Source: Guillardia theta CCMP2712 (Eukaryota; Cryptophyceae; Pyrenomonadales; Geminigeraceae). From it: a stretch of DNA of 64,000 bases. The notes beneath the pieces were generated by a model, which made no database searches, was not told the origin of the DNA, and saw nothing but the letters and a program-made list of their open reading frames with translations. The number at the start of each line of letters is the position of its first letter. Position 1 is the first letter of the stretch. A program made the position numbers and the translations under genes. The stretch covers positions 68,647 to 132,646 of the forward strand of contig NW_005434623.1 in assembly GCF_000315625.1 (NCBI RefSeq), read 5' to 3'. Shown here in pieces: positions 45,087-56,151 of this stretch.

Positions 45087-45932
45087 TCACTTAAGGGATT
45101 GAGTCTTGGATATCTTGGGGAAGAAGCTTTTGCCTCTGCATCCAGCCTTGATCAGAGCTTCGACCCACTTGTCCCGAGACCTGCTCGTCTTGCAGAAGAA
45201 GTAGATCTCGGAATCCGTCAAGTACTCTCCTGCTGAACACAGTCCGATAGCAAACATGTGGGGTTTCTCAAGGTGGCTTGTGACATATGCCTCCTCCAGC
45301 AAAATGTACCCCATCTCCGATGCAAGGTAGTTGCCATGGAAGATACCGAGAGTCATCTTTCCTTGATGTCTTCGGATCATGCATCGCACCTTGACCCCCT
45401 TCTGGGAAGGCCCATTCTCGTGCATCTCTAGTATACCGTGCACACCTTCGCACTCGCATCGTAGAGACGAAGAATGACTGTGAGAAGAGTTCTTGGAGGC
45501 AACGTCACTCTTCATCGCTGAAGGGAACGACTGGTTGCACGCACAATTCTTGTTGGGGATGCTGAAGGTCTTGGGGTCACCAATCGCCTCTGAGAGATCT
45601 TTGAAGGACTCCAAAAGCTGAACATGGTTGATGTATTGCTTTGGAGTTGTGTTTGGAGATCTGTAGCTCAGAAAGGAGCTCTGGAGCATAGTCCTAAAGC
45701 GGGAGAACTCTTCAATCTCCGAGGCTCTCGCGTCCATTGTAGCCTTGTCATGTGAAGCATGAAAGCTTTCGTTCCCATGCTCCTTGGTTGCCGTCTTCTC
45801 ATCTTCCAAGTGTGAAGCATGCTCCTCGGATTCTTGCACCGTTTCTCTCTCGATTTCAAGAGAGTCTGAGCTGAGTTTGACCTCCTGAGTCGAGGGTGAT
45901 CTTTGGATATCTGACATCCAAATCTTGATCAT
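45087..45932 (-). CDS. PH-like domain protein
   Basis: A single frame of 281 residues starts at the ATG at 45932. The N-terminal half is acidic and Ser-rich (SDSLEIERETVQESEEHASH). The C-terminal 110 residues look like a pleckstrin-homology fold: a run of beta strands (VKVRCMIRRHQGKMTLGIF, YILLEEAYVTSHL, MFAIGLCSAGEYL) followed by YFFCKTSRSRDKWVEALIKAG. The latter has the invariant Trp of the closing PH helix. Such domains bind phosphoinositides or proteins at membranes. A CxC/CEC cluster in the middle (NCACNQ, RCECEG) is unusual. The PH call is by pattern. Confidence 0.6.
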   Translation of the reverse strand: MIKIWMSDIQRSPSTQEVKLSSDSLEIERETVQESEEHASHLEDEKTATKEHGNESFHASHDKATMDARASEIEEFSRFRTMLQSSFLSYRSPNTTPKQYINHVQLLESFKDLSEAIGDPKTFSIPNKNCACNQSFPSAMKSDVASKNSSHSHSSSLRCECEGVHGILEMHENGPSQKGVKVRCMIRRHQGKMTLGIFHGNYLASEMGYILLEEAYVTSHLEKPHMFAIGLCSAGEYLTDSEIYFFCKTSRSRDKWVEALIKAGCRGKSFFPKISKTQSLK

Positions 45933-48291
45933 GTCTTGTACTGTACGATGTTCTCTCAGTTCCTATTCAGGCTCAACAATCTGTTGACACTGTTCGAGAG
46001 GCAAATCTCTGCATCAAATCCTCTTACGTCCGATCGGCAAAACTCTACGTTGTTGCAATCTCGATGCCTTTGGATCGACTGTGAAGCTTTCTGCGCAACC
46101 ACACTTCAACCTAGAAAGCAGGTCATCAGCATTGCTGGATTCTCGCATCATCAAACAAAGAATTTTAGTGCAAACATTGTGGTCCTATGCATCAGACGGC
46201 ATGCTACATTCGTGTATAGCGCAATCATTCCTCAAAAACAACTTTTGTTCGATTTGATGAATCTTGCGAAGCACTACATTGTCGAGCTCTTTCGCGCACT
46301 CATCATCCATTCATCTTCTCGACTAACAACCTGATCTACTATCTCTTTCTGATTTGTCCTTAACACCTTGCTACCCTCTAGTGTGTCTCGTTGAATCGTG
46401 TAGTCCTCCCCCCTTATCGCCCTCCCTCTCCCCCTTATCTCCTCCATCCTGCCCCCGCCAAGGGCTCCTGCGCTCGGCCTTCCCTTGCGGGGAAATCCCA
46501 CTGTCAATCGCATCCCTCCTAAACCCCTACCCCAAACTTTCCTCCTGTCCAATCTTTCCCCTCCAATCAAGCCCAATGCTCTGCATTCTCTCAATTGAGC
46601 TCCGATAGATTTGAGTCATCCTTCCCTCCTAACGCTCAGAGCTTCCTTTCTACCACCAGGGGTGGGTGGGCAGGGGATTTCCCTTTCTCTTTTTTTCCCT
46701 TTTTATAATTGTAGAGCACACCCTACCCCCTGTAATACCCACAGAAGTACCGGTCCTGAATTAACACCGAAAGAGATTCGAACCTGGAGCATAACCCATG
46801 TGTTGAGATTTTGCTCGCACTATCTACCACCCACCCCATTGAAAGCCCTTAGCAGTACCCCACCAACCAGATTGATCACACCCCCACCCTCTTTTCACTA
46901 GTCTGCAGTCCGGGTACTCCCCCCTATTTCAGGCTACGTCTATCGACCAGGACCCACCCCCTCTGTTTTTATTCTTTTTGCCGGACCCCTACTATCATGG
47001 TCGGGCGTGTGATGATCGTTAGCCTCCGCCAGCATCTATTGATCACCACAATGACCCCACCCCCTCCCCACCCGACCTCATAGCCTATAAAAGCATTGAG
47101 CTCATAAGGGCGCTAACTTAAAAAGGGTTATACTTCACGAAAAAAAAAGAGGCGCATTTTATTACTGTTGTAGGACGTATTTACTGGTACAAAAGGACTG
47201 TACCGGATATCCAGAGATTCCACTCAAGTTCCACGACAATCATGGTACACATGCCTGGTACAAATTTGTACCAGGTCTTTCACACTTAGCCATTTCGGCG
47301 TTGCTTTCATGGCGGATCGTTGCGGTTGCGCATTCGCCTTGGTCAGGTACTTGTGGGCGTCGGAACACCTCCTCACCCATCACATGACCCCTGAATCCAG
47401 GCTCCCGATCTTCCCTCCAAGTATCAAGACGACAGCTCAAATTCAAGGTTGACTTGCCTTTGAAGTCCGATAGTGCTCAAGTCGCACATGCTGGCTTTGC
47501 TCATGGTTTGACTGTCCCGTCTCGGACTTGCACTGAACCGTCACAGCCTTGCACTCCAGTGTGCAGACAATTCACTGATGGTGGTGGGAACGTTGTCATC
47601 ACGTTGTCATCACTCATCAATATGCAGCATCTAGATGTGGTCAATGCCAAAGAAGTAACATCTCTCCAATCATGATAAACCCCTGAGCTTCAAACTCCAT
47701 TTCACCCCTCATTCGCCCCCATGATCATGAATCTGTACCTCATTTGCCCCCATGATCATGAACCTGTAACACCTGACGATATGCATTACTGTGGAATATG
47801 GTTGACACGCAACGTTCCTTTTGGAACATAACTGACCCTGAATCCAGCTTGGCATCAGTGCATGAAAATCCATAATGCCGTACATGACAATATGCACTCC
47901 ACAGATCATGTTTAGCTTGTCATCAAGACAGTGATTCATGCGAATGTCTCCTCCATCACCATCCATCACCAACATGCCAGATGGCAGCTGATGCCACGGC
48001 ATCTCACAACCTCAACTCCAACAAAGCATACTCCGGCATCCCTTCCCTGTCACATTATCCACCATCCCCTTGATTTGCAGTGCAGTATGATACCTGATCA
48101 ACTGCATTGTCTGTTGCTCTCATTGTCATCATCATCCCAAAAAGTACCCTTGAGTATATCACAACCTACCATCGCTTTGGCATCGTAGCGAGACTCATTC
48201 TTTCCAACATTCCATTTCCACATGAGGGCTTAACACAGATGTATCAACTCAACAATGATTTCATTCAGGAACGAACTGTAAATTCTCTACA
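45933..48291. other. intergenic, TACCCC-rich, no clear gene
   Basis: 45933-46320 is a probable 5' flank. 46400-47250 is rich in CCCCTACC and TACCCC. At 46786-46796 a reversed tRNA B-box-like GGTTCGAATCT occurs without a foldable tRNA. 47700-47770 holds a short direct repeat (CCCCATGATCATGAA, two copies about 36 bp apart). Confidence 0.4.
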
Positions 48292-51200
48292 CTACGTGCT
48301 CTGGAGAATGTCTGCATACGTCCTTTGTCCACTCTCACTATTTCTATTCGCCTCTACCTGATGGTCTTCAACTGCCAGTGACATCTCAATACGAACCTGC
48401 TGGCGATATTCCACCAAGTGCTTGTAGTATGTGATGTATGAGTATTGCGAGTACCTCTTTCTCTGTGCCATCGCCGTCCATGCATCATCTCCGTACGCCC
48501 TTTCCACTAGCGTACGGAAACCTGTTCTGTAACACTGACAGAAGTTGTGAGGCATAATCCCCTCATTTCCTTGCAGTACTCCTTGCTCTCGGCATATATT
48601 TTCCACCATGGTCATCACAAGATATGCTTTGTATACATTCTTCCTCGTGTTCTCATCCTTCACGTCTGCGGAGAAAGGAACCTGACTGAGGTGCTTTAAG
48701 GGCCGAATCCTCCTCACTTGTCCTTCCACGATGACATCTTGCCCCAAATTCCACCACATGAACATATTTCGAACTCTGCACCGCAAAGGAAATCGCCAAG
48801 CCAACGGGACCATGTGTCTGCCAGGCCCCCATCCTTCCCATTCGAAGTCATCCCCTCCAACTTGTATCTCACCGTTGCCATCATCCCCCAGTCCTGGTGA
48901 TGAAACCAGCACCGCATTCCTCTCCGGTGTCCCCTCCCTGCTCACTTCTGCACCTTCCTCCGATTCACTCTCATTCAATCTTCCATTCGAGTCAGCATCT
49001 GCCATCACGTTGCTCACCCCATGTGCCATCATGACATGGCCTGCTCCACCCAGTACCATCTGTCGCATAGCTTCACCCACGGCGGCCTGCACCTGCTCCC
49101 CTATATTGCCCATCTGCTGCACCTGTTGTCCTATATTGGCAACCTGTTGCATGACGATGCGGAAAGCATCTGTGAAGTCCATGCTTCCAGATGTAACCTG
49201 CCCTCCACTGGGACCTCGTACATCCCTCATCCATCCAGCAACAAAACCTAAATTCGTTCGCAGTTCGTCCCTGATCACAGTTTTGAAATCGTCAAACTTG
49301 TGGTCCAGTTCTTTCATCTTCTCCTCGATTACCTTCATCTTCTCATCCATCTTCCCCTCCATTACCTTCATCTTCTCATCCATCTTCCCCTCCATTACCT
49401 TCATCTTCTCATCCATCTTCTCCTCGATTACCTTCATCTCCTCCTTGATGGCATCTCGCACTTCAACCCTCATCTCTTTCATGCCTTTCAATATTTCTGT
49501 CTTGGTTGGAGTACCACTAGCTGACATGCCGCAATCGGTACACCTGTGCGAAGACACGATGATATGCTCTCGCAAGGACATCAGCCTTGCCATACTGCCT
49601 TGTCCAAACATTCCGAACATCGGCATGCCCCATATGTCATCGTTGCTGTGCGGAAACCATTCCTGTAGAGTTGGAAGGTGCCATAAGATACTTGCAAGGA
49701 AGAAGCGGATACACTTTTGAAATCCTGCCGGGAAACTGCCGTAACCTGATATGAACCTCTCCCATCCGATCTCTTCTATTTGCTTCAATCCTTCCGTTGT
49801 GAAGTGGGGTGGAAGTACAGCAAAGTCTGCCGTTCCGCTGTCGTTGCCAGCAAGAATCCTGCCTGCGAACTGGTCTCCACCCGTTCCACCAAGGATATAG
49901 CGATCCTGCGTCTCTCCTGCCACATTTTTACTTGTTATCCCTGTTCCGCGATTTCATAGCACACATACCTATCTTCCAGTTGGCTCGGATATACACTGTT
50001 GGAGCTCCTGGCAACAGTCCTGTCACTAACAACCGGCTGACAAACAGCACTGCAAGTCGCACCGGGACCATCCATCATACCCAGCAAATGGGTGATTCCT
50101 CCCTTCCGCAATGAATGTGTACCAGCATTGTCCAGGTTGCCATGCTGGTCGTTTGCAGCTTGCGATGCCATGCGTTGCATGAGTTGAGCGTACCTCTGTT
50201 TCTGATCCCGCCCCATCAGCAGCTTGTTTCCCTCCCTGGCAAGGAAGACGCCTCGAGTGGCAAAGGTGTACAAAGCAAGAGTGAGGACTGGACATATCTC
50301 TGGATTGTGGGGTGCGGCAAAAAGATGCTTGATCCTGGTGCTTTTCAAGTCAGTCCCAATCCCGGCTTGGTCAGTTTTCGTGCGCAAAAGCACTACTTTC
50401 ATGTAATCATTCTCCCAATCAAAATGCTGCAGATGCAAGATGTCAAGGCTCTCACTCCTGCAGATGAGATTCCACATGAGACATGTGCATGTCCATCCAA
50501 ATATCCACGTGTCTCCGGGTGCTGTACTGCCTCGACGAGGTTTCACGTTCCTAAACATTCTGCACAGGCAGATATACTCATCCATGCTTATCCCCGTTCT
50601 GCCTTCATGAATGCGCATGACTCCTCGAGATTTCTTCTCTGTAACTACTTTCGTGTAAGACTTCATGCAACGGTCCAACACCTCGTCTATACACATTGCT
50701 GCTTCTCCTTCTGGCATGTCCCTAGCTACAAATTCCATGTGTCTACATTGGTACAGGTACTTCAACGCGCTTTTGTACCCTCGTATCGTAGACACTGCTA
50801 CTGTCGGTTTGTCCGCTGCATTGGTTACAAAATTCACGTCTTCAACGCCAGTCACTCCCACTACCAATTCAACATCATTGCTGGTGGCGCCTGCTTGTTC
50901 ACCTTCAACGTCATCATCCATCTCATCATCATGTTCATCTTCATACGAAGCATGCGCCTGTGATGGACCTGCTTCCTCTTCGGCTTCATCATCGACTTCC
51001 ATGTCATCGCCATTGATCTGCATATTTGGGTGAGTGCCCTTCTTCATGCGCTTCGCTTTTGATTGCTTGATCTTGTCCCTGACCCGCTCCTTTTGCGACA
51101 AATAACCGAAGAATGCTACTAATGCATCGTATGGCAATGGCAAAATAAGGTCGTCCAAGGTTTCATTCAGAGCTGCATGATATCGTGGGTGAGACCTGAA

Positions 51201-51593
51201 AAAAGCTATGATAGCATGAATGCGGTATGCGTAGTTCCTCTGCGTACTAAGACTGACCACTTTTGACTGCAATTCTCGAAATGCCTGGATGTTCAAATCA
51301 AGTCCCCCTGAACCAATGACTCTGCGATCCTGGAAGACACGCAATAATTCTTCGTCAGTGCGAGCACTGACCCGCCGTTTATTCGAAGGTGTTCTTTGAG
51401 TCACGGTGTTGTTATGGGCTCCTTGGTTGCATTGCCCACAATAGTTCATATCATCTGTGCCTTTCAGAGTACTAGCACAAAGATGATGAAAGGGTTTGTT
51501 GCAATACTGGCAGACTTTCAACTGAGCCTCAGGTTGCCCTCGCATAACACATGAGGCTTCATACAAGCATGTCTGCCCAGCCGGTGCCGACAT
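48292..51593 (-). mobile_element. Crypton-type DNA transposon: PHD-like finger plus tyrosine recombinase
   Basis: Two adjacent minus-strand frames (51593-49935 and 49923-48292) read as one gene of about 1,080 residues with a short intron (GTGTATAT...TGGCAG, about 49990-49928). N-terminus: a Cys/His cluster (CQYCNKPFHHLCAS, YCGQC), PHD- or RING-like. Next comes a core-binding-type helical region (STQRNYAYRIHAIIAFF), an acidic insert, and the catalytic domain. The catalytic residues are Arg in LICRSESLD, His-x-x-Arg in THSLRKGG, and the nucleophile Tyr in ETQDRYILGG across the intron, followed by DQFAGRILAGND and FAVLPPHF, typical of Cryptons. The C-terminal half has MDEKMKVMEGK coiled-coil repeats and a unique C-terminal domain. 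Cryptons move by recombinase-mediated circular intermediates and lack terminal inverted repeats. Both frames are free of stops, so it may be active. Confidence 0.85.
49300..49450 (-). repeat. short coding repeats, KMDEKMKVMEG unit
   Basis: Within the recombinase gene, a 36-39-bp unit encoding EGKMDEKMKVM or EEKMDEKMKVI is repeated three to four times. It forms a highly charged coiled coil, probably for multimerisation. Confidence 0.8.
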
Positions 51594-52292
51594 TGTTTGC
51601 CACGATGCAAACGTTCTCCGTGACTCGATATGTATACTTGCAATTGTGGTGGAATCTGTGAGATTCTGTGTCCCTGGCAGGGTTCACTCTGATGATTGTG
51701 ATAGCAACGAGGAAAGATGCCCAGTCTTCCCCTTGTTTGATCGCTTCGGCTTCTACAATGGCAAGTGGGGTGCATCCACACCCGGTAGTGTGCGACCCCA
51801 TGGCTTGCCGACCAGCAATATCTCCCGGCTGTACCCCTTAGTACCCTATGGGATTGAGTGTCAGTAAACGGGTGCTGTGGTACCCTACCCATCTTGCGAT
51901 GTAACGTATACCACCCCCCACCCATCTCCAGGCTTTCGTGCTCTACATTACTTCTTAAATTAAAATTGTTATGTGTCACTACTCGTAGTACTTAACGTTG
52001 TACCAAAGTCTTGCAATTTAAAATTTGAATGTAGAAGTTGTAAAAATTTCGCTCCATTGATTGGCTAAATCGTGCAGATAGCTGTGCGAAAGAATTGGGT
52101 TTTGAAGGACCGGGTCATTTGTCACATTTTAAATCTCCCCTCACCTGCGCCCTTTTTTTTGCTTGATTTTTGAGTTCAAATTTAAGGCCACCAAATAAAT
52201 AACCGTTGTCTATAACATTTTTGAATAAATCAATACATGTTTTTTTTTGGGTTTTTCCTCGCGCCCTAGCGCCCAACATAAACTACTGGCAC
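51594..52292. other. upstream flank of the Crypton
   Basis: No gene supported. The right half (51930-52290) is AT-rich with poly-T runs. The element's outer limit cannot be placed, because Cryptons have no inverted termini. Confidence 0.35.
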
Positions 52293-52922
52293 TAGGCGTG
52301 TTCGGTACGCCAATTACAGGTGGAATGCTGGTACATCAAAAAATTGAGTAAATCAAATATGGGACCTCGGACCCAGAATTGCAAATTCAAAAGTTGGTGG
52401 AATACACCCACAATTGCATTTCCACCGACTATTGAAACGAGAGCTTTTCGAATTAATGTACCATGAAATTGTTGTACCAGAGGCAATTTAATGTACGATG
52501 AATAATTTGTACCAGAGGCCAATTTGATGTACCGCGAGCTTACAACGCGAATTTAATTTGAATTTCTTGTATTCACCAATCGCGCGCGCATCAACCATGC
52601 AGCAACCTATGCAGGCTGAAGATCCCCACGGCGCTCCACTACGTGTTGGAGCAGGCGATGAAGAACCTAATGCAGTAGGCGTGGGAGAGCCATCTGAACT
52701 GTCCCATGCGGCCATGCAATTCAAGGGGGATGGGGAACAGCGCATGGTAGAGATCATCAAATGTGTCATGCAATACAACGATGGTGCCATATTTGAATGG
52801 GGGAAGAAGGAGAAGACGCTGAAGGAGGCTCAGGAGGCGCTCAACGGGCATCCTGTGTTTGCAGGGCAGCTGAAGTTGAACACCTTGAAGGACAAATGTA
52901 ATTGGCGTACCGAACACGCCTA
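52293..52922 (+). mobile_element. 630-bp non-autonomous DNA transposon with 26-bp terminal inverted repeats
   Basis: The left end, TAGGCGTGTTCGGTACGCCA plus ATTACA (52293-52318), is matched perfectly by its reverse complement at 52897-52922. The GGCGTGTTCGG terminus flanked by TA or CTA resembles PIF/Harbinger or mariner-type ends. GGCGT and ACGCC inside each end could pair as a 5-bp stem. Sub-terminal copies of TTGTACCAGAGG occur near 52473 and 52508. The interior carries a Myb/SANT-like coding fragment. Confidence 0.85.
52597..52910 (+). CDS. Myb/SANT-like fragment inside the 630-bp transposon
   Basis: The ATG at 52597 gives MQQPMQAEDPHGAP, then an about 60-residue helical domain (GEQRMVEIIKCVMQYNDGAI, FEWGKKEKTLKEAQEALN, GQLKLNTLKDKCN). 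Its spacing resembles a Myb/SANT or MADF DNA-binding domain, as in the second protein of Harbinger elements. The frame runs straight into the right inverted repeat, so the normal C-terminus is lost. I read it as a captured or truncated transposon gene, perhaps binding the ends; function unproven. Confidence 0.5.
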
Positions 52923-53363
52923 CTGCGTCCCCCCACTGATTGGTCTCGGTTCCGGTCATGATTCAAAATTTCAATATTCATTGACCCTGACATCTACTGT
53001 CAAAGTTTACCCATGATTTCCGACCGGCGAGGCTCTGAGCCGCTGAGCCGCCCGGCCCGGCCCGGCGGTGCCACCGGCCGGGCCGGGCAGTGGGCCGCGC
53101 CGGGCCGCTGAGTGAAGTCCGAGAAAGTACTGTTACTTAACTTTGAGTAAAGTTCCAGGTTCTGGACTACCGCCGGGCTGCCCGGGGCCGGGCCGATCAG
53201 GCAAGTAACGAACTAATCTTGATTGATATCGGTAGCTCCGCCGTGACCAACGGCCGCCGACAGCCTGAGCCATCGGAGCCTCCTCATCGGCCAGGCTGAG
53301 GACCTACGGCAGCATGACGGGGATGAGGATGAGGATGAGGATGAGGATGACGATGACGATGAG

Positions 53364-53398
<35 letters not shown>

Positions 53399-53420
53399 AG
53401 CAAACAGTCATGATGAACCT
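52923..53420. repeat. GC-rich tract, ACTTAACTTTGAGTAAAG motif and GATGAG/GATGAC array
   Basis: 53030-53110 is CCGGGCCGGG-type. 53135-53152 is an exact copy of the 18-bp terminal motif of the 11.1-kb element. About 53318-53400 is a hexamer array of GATGAG and GATGAC. No coding evidence. Confidence 0.7.
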
Positions 53421-53491
53421 GCCCGGAAGCTAACGACTGAACTTGGGAGAAGAGACTCGATCATCCGATCCGTTCGTGATAGACCTGCGAT

Positions 53492-54780
53492 ATGACAAGA
53501 GTGCGGAGGAAGCGAGAAGAGCATGTTAGAGCTCCTGTGCGGTGAGTGAAACATGCGAATCTCTTGATGGTACCCTCCTAGAGGTCCCAGCGAGAGTTGG
53601 GGACAGGGGGAAGAGCCCGGACTCTTGCTCCAGCATGTCACTGTTATTATCTCATTGCTGCTGTTGCCATCAGCAGAATGTCTCCTCACCGTGCTCGTTG
53701 CTGTCTTTGATCGTCTTGCCGTGAGAGTTGAGGTGGTGTGTGTCTGAACGACTTGGAGCAGACCGACGACTCCCCCAGAGCTCCGACAGGCTCTGGGTGT
53801 AGGAGAGAAGGGACAGCGGGAGGAGTTTGCGAGAAAGATCCTGCAGGATGTGATGGCAGAAGAGAGCCGCCGTTCCTCTCGAAGCAGCAGGCGGGAGGTA
53901 CTTGCAAACACGAGAATCACTGCAAGGATTGAACATCCTTCTACAGGACGTTCAGCGGTCAGAGTCAGCGATGAGTTACTATGGTGTTGACGATGCTTGT
54001 ATCTTGGAAGCAACTGACGGCCAACGCCAGGCCATGAGCAAAGCTTGTCGATGGAGTCGTTGCATTTGAGGAATGTAAGAGTGTCTGTGACGACTTCTCT
54101 TGCTCTCTTTCTGCCGTCTGACATGGCCGCAGATCGATTCGGCTCGAAGTCACCCGGACTTCCGCTCCTCGTCTCCTCTTGCCATGTCGCAACGGGTAAG
54201 TCTTGAGGCGGTGAGCTGATGGTTGAAAGTGAGTCGCGTGCCACAGCCGCACACGTCAAGAACTGTCGCTGTCTCCTTCTACGACGAGAAGTTGGAGGTA
54301 GAAGATCAAGGTTTGCGCCTGAACGTCCTCCATTCTCATTGTCACCCTATGTGTGTTCTGCAAAGATCCAAGTCACATGGACGACGAGTTCTTCATCACC
54401 TCAACAAAGTTTCACGAGGAGCAATCGCAGCAGCCCAACTCACACCTGAGGTGGTCCTCGCCATGATCGCGTTCCACTGACTCGCTGCAAGTGCTCCGCA
54501 ACATGAGCATCATGATGGCGCCAACCACCTGCAGCACCGCCCTCTCCCCTCCGTGGTGTCTTGTGTCTGCATCACGTTGTGACCGTGCAAGGCTGACCGT
54601 TGCCCTTGGACCAGGTCAAGGAGCTTCTCCCTCACTACATGGACCAGACGCCAACGGGGCGGCAGGAAGCAGCTCTTAAGGTCCTGCAGCCCCCTCCTCC
54701 CGCCTGTCTCTCACTACCCGCAGACACGAGAGATGAAAGGAGCAGAAAGGATCCTGTCATATTACGCTAAAGTCTGCTGA
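53492..54780 (+). CDS. small spliced hypothetical protein
   Basis: The ATG at 53492 gives MTRVRRKREEHVRAPVR and a GTGAGT donor. Later exons inferred from splice signals: PELRQALGVGEKGQREEFAR (about 53790), IDSARSHPDFRSSSPLAMSQ (about 54135), PHTSRTVAVSFYDEKLE (about 54250) and DPSHMDDEFFITSTKFHEEQ (about 54370). Then VKELLPHYMDQTPTGRQEAA (about 54620) and TREMKGAERILSYYAKVC with TGA at 54778-54780. The last two join in phase. Some middle exons remain uncertain. Charged and helical, with no family recognised. Confidence 0.55.
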
Positions 54781-54829
54781 CATGTAAGTGTTGGTCGCCT
54801 CTGACGGCCTGACTCAGCCGGGGTTGCCA

Positions 54830-55724
54830 TGGACGGCAGCGACGAAGCAAGCAAGGTTCCTGCAGCGAGTGGAGAGAGCAAGAGAGGCAAGAGGAGCACC
54901 CGATCCCGCAGCTCCCTGCTCACCTGCTCCCAGAGTTGCTCTGAGCTCTCCAACAAGCTCGAGTCCGAAATCATCCGGTCCTCTCAGCAAGACACGCAAG
55001 AGCAGCAGAGCCTGCGCTTTCGCATCTCCAAGGTACAAGCCAGCTCCTCTTCTCTTCGTCTCCTCAGTCTCGCCAGCAACTGGACAATGAGAGCAAGCAC
55101 CTTGAGCGCAGCATCGACGTTAGCCATGGCCGGATCGCCATCTACCCTGCCTCAGCGGCAGCTTCGAGGTTTGACCAGGAGGAAGAGAGAGGAGGAGGAG
55201 AGTGGGAGGAGGAGAGAGGAGAAGGAGAAAGAGAGAGGAAGTGAGAGGAGAAGGAGAAGGAGAAGGAGAAAGAGAGAGCAGGGGGAGGAGATAAAAGAGA
55301 AGTTACAAGTAAGCAGGGTGAACTATGAGTCGGGCCTCTCATGGGCGCCAACAAGCATCCCCTGGAGGAAGGATCCCCTGTCAGGGGAATGGATCCGGGT
55401 AGACAAGCAGAGCTTCTGGGGTGGAGGTGAGAGCTATGGCACCTGTTGCTTCCCTCTTACGCTTCTCACAGGCTACCACGTGGCTCGACCGAGAACAACA
55501 GATGAGCCTTTTGTACAGTTGGATGCAAATTCCGTGAAGACCATCGTCAACCCGGTCTGCCTCTCCTGCTCCTGCTTCTCTTCCTACTCCTGCTTCTCTC
55601 CCTGCTCCTGCTTCTCTTCCTACTCCTGCTTCTCTCCCTGCTCCTGCTTCTCCTCGTTCCCCTCCTTCTACCCTCACAACCGTGTTTGCTGCAGGTTCTC
55701 CGCCATATCCGACCGCCCAAGTAA
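54830..55724 (+). CDS. small spliced hypothetical protein, coiled-coil N-terminus
   Basis: The start is the ATG at 54830 (MDGSDEASKVPAASGES), only 50 bp after the previous stop. Exon 1 is Ser/Lys-rich then helical (SELSNKLESEIIRSSQQD) and ends RISK|GTACAAG. The next exon is SRQQLDNESKHLERSIDVSH. After a purine-rich intron come GEWIRVDKQSFWGGG (about 55390) and YHVARPRTTDEPFVQLDA (about 55470). A CTCCTGCTTCTC-repeat intron separates the last exon VLRHIRPPK, TAA at 55722-55724. The final join is in phase. Function unknown. Confidence 0.55.
55565..55660. repeat. intronic TGCTCCTGCTTCTC repeat
   Basis: About five imperfect 24-36-bp CT-rich units inside the last intron of the preceding gene, with coding-strand pyrimidine bias as in other introns here. 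Confidence 0.75.
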
Positions 55725-56151
55725 GGACTAGACAGGCATCGCTTCTTCTCGTGACGTGAAGGCAGGAGGCTCGAGGAGAAGGAGCGATCTCTCCGCAGCA
55801 AGGTGGGCGGAGGCTTCGGCATGAGGTGATGCATCTTGCTAGTCCATCTCGTGACCTCCTGGCAGCGCCGTCGCCTCCTTGGGCGACCCGCGACCGACGC
55901 CCAGCAGGTCGCATGTCCTCGCACCTTCGCGCGACTCTGACGGTAGTGCAGGCCTGCGCTGGAACGAGGGCTCTTCTTGCTGCCACAGTGAGAACAGAAC
56001 TGTCCTCCTGCTGCTGCTGCTGCTGCTGCTGCCCGTGCTCCTGTGACCCGCACGCTTGTCCTGATAGTGTCATTTATTTGATTCTCACCTTTCCTCTGTA
56101 ATTAAATCTCTACAACCATCTCCTCCTCGCCACCATGAGGACGTACTCGCC

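Noticed and set aside
46765-46830. A functional tRNA gene
   Set aside because: Only the B-box consensus fits; the T-stem and acceptor stem do not pair.
51559-51979. Upstream minus-strand frames as extra Crypton exons
   Set aside because: No conserved motif and no convincing splice link; the recombinase frame has its own ATG at 51593.
53408-54259. Minus-strand frame of 283 codons
   Set aside because: It is antisense to exons and introns of the plus-strand gene, low-complexity, and has no recognisable domain.
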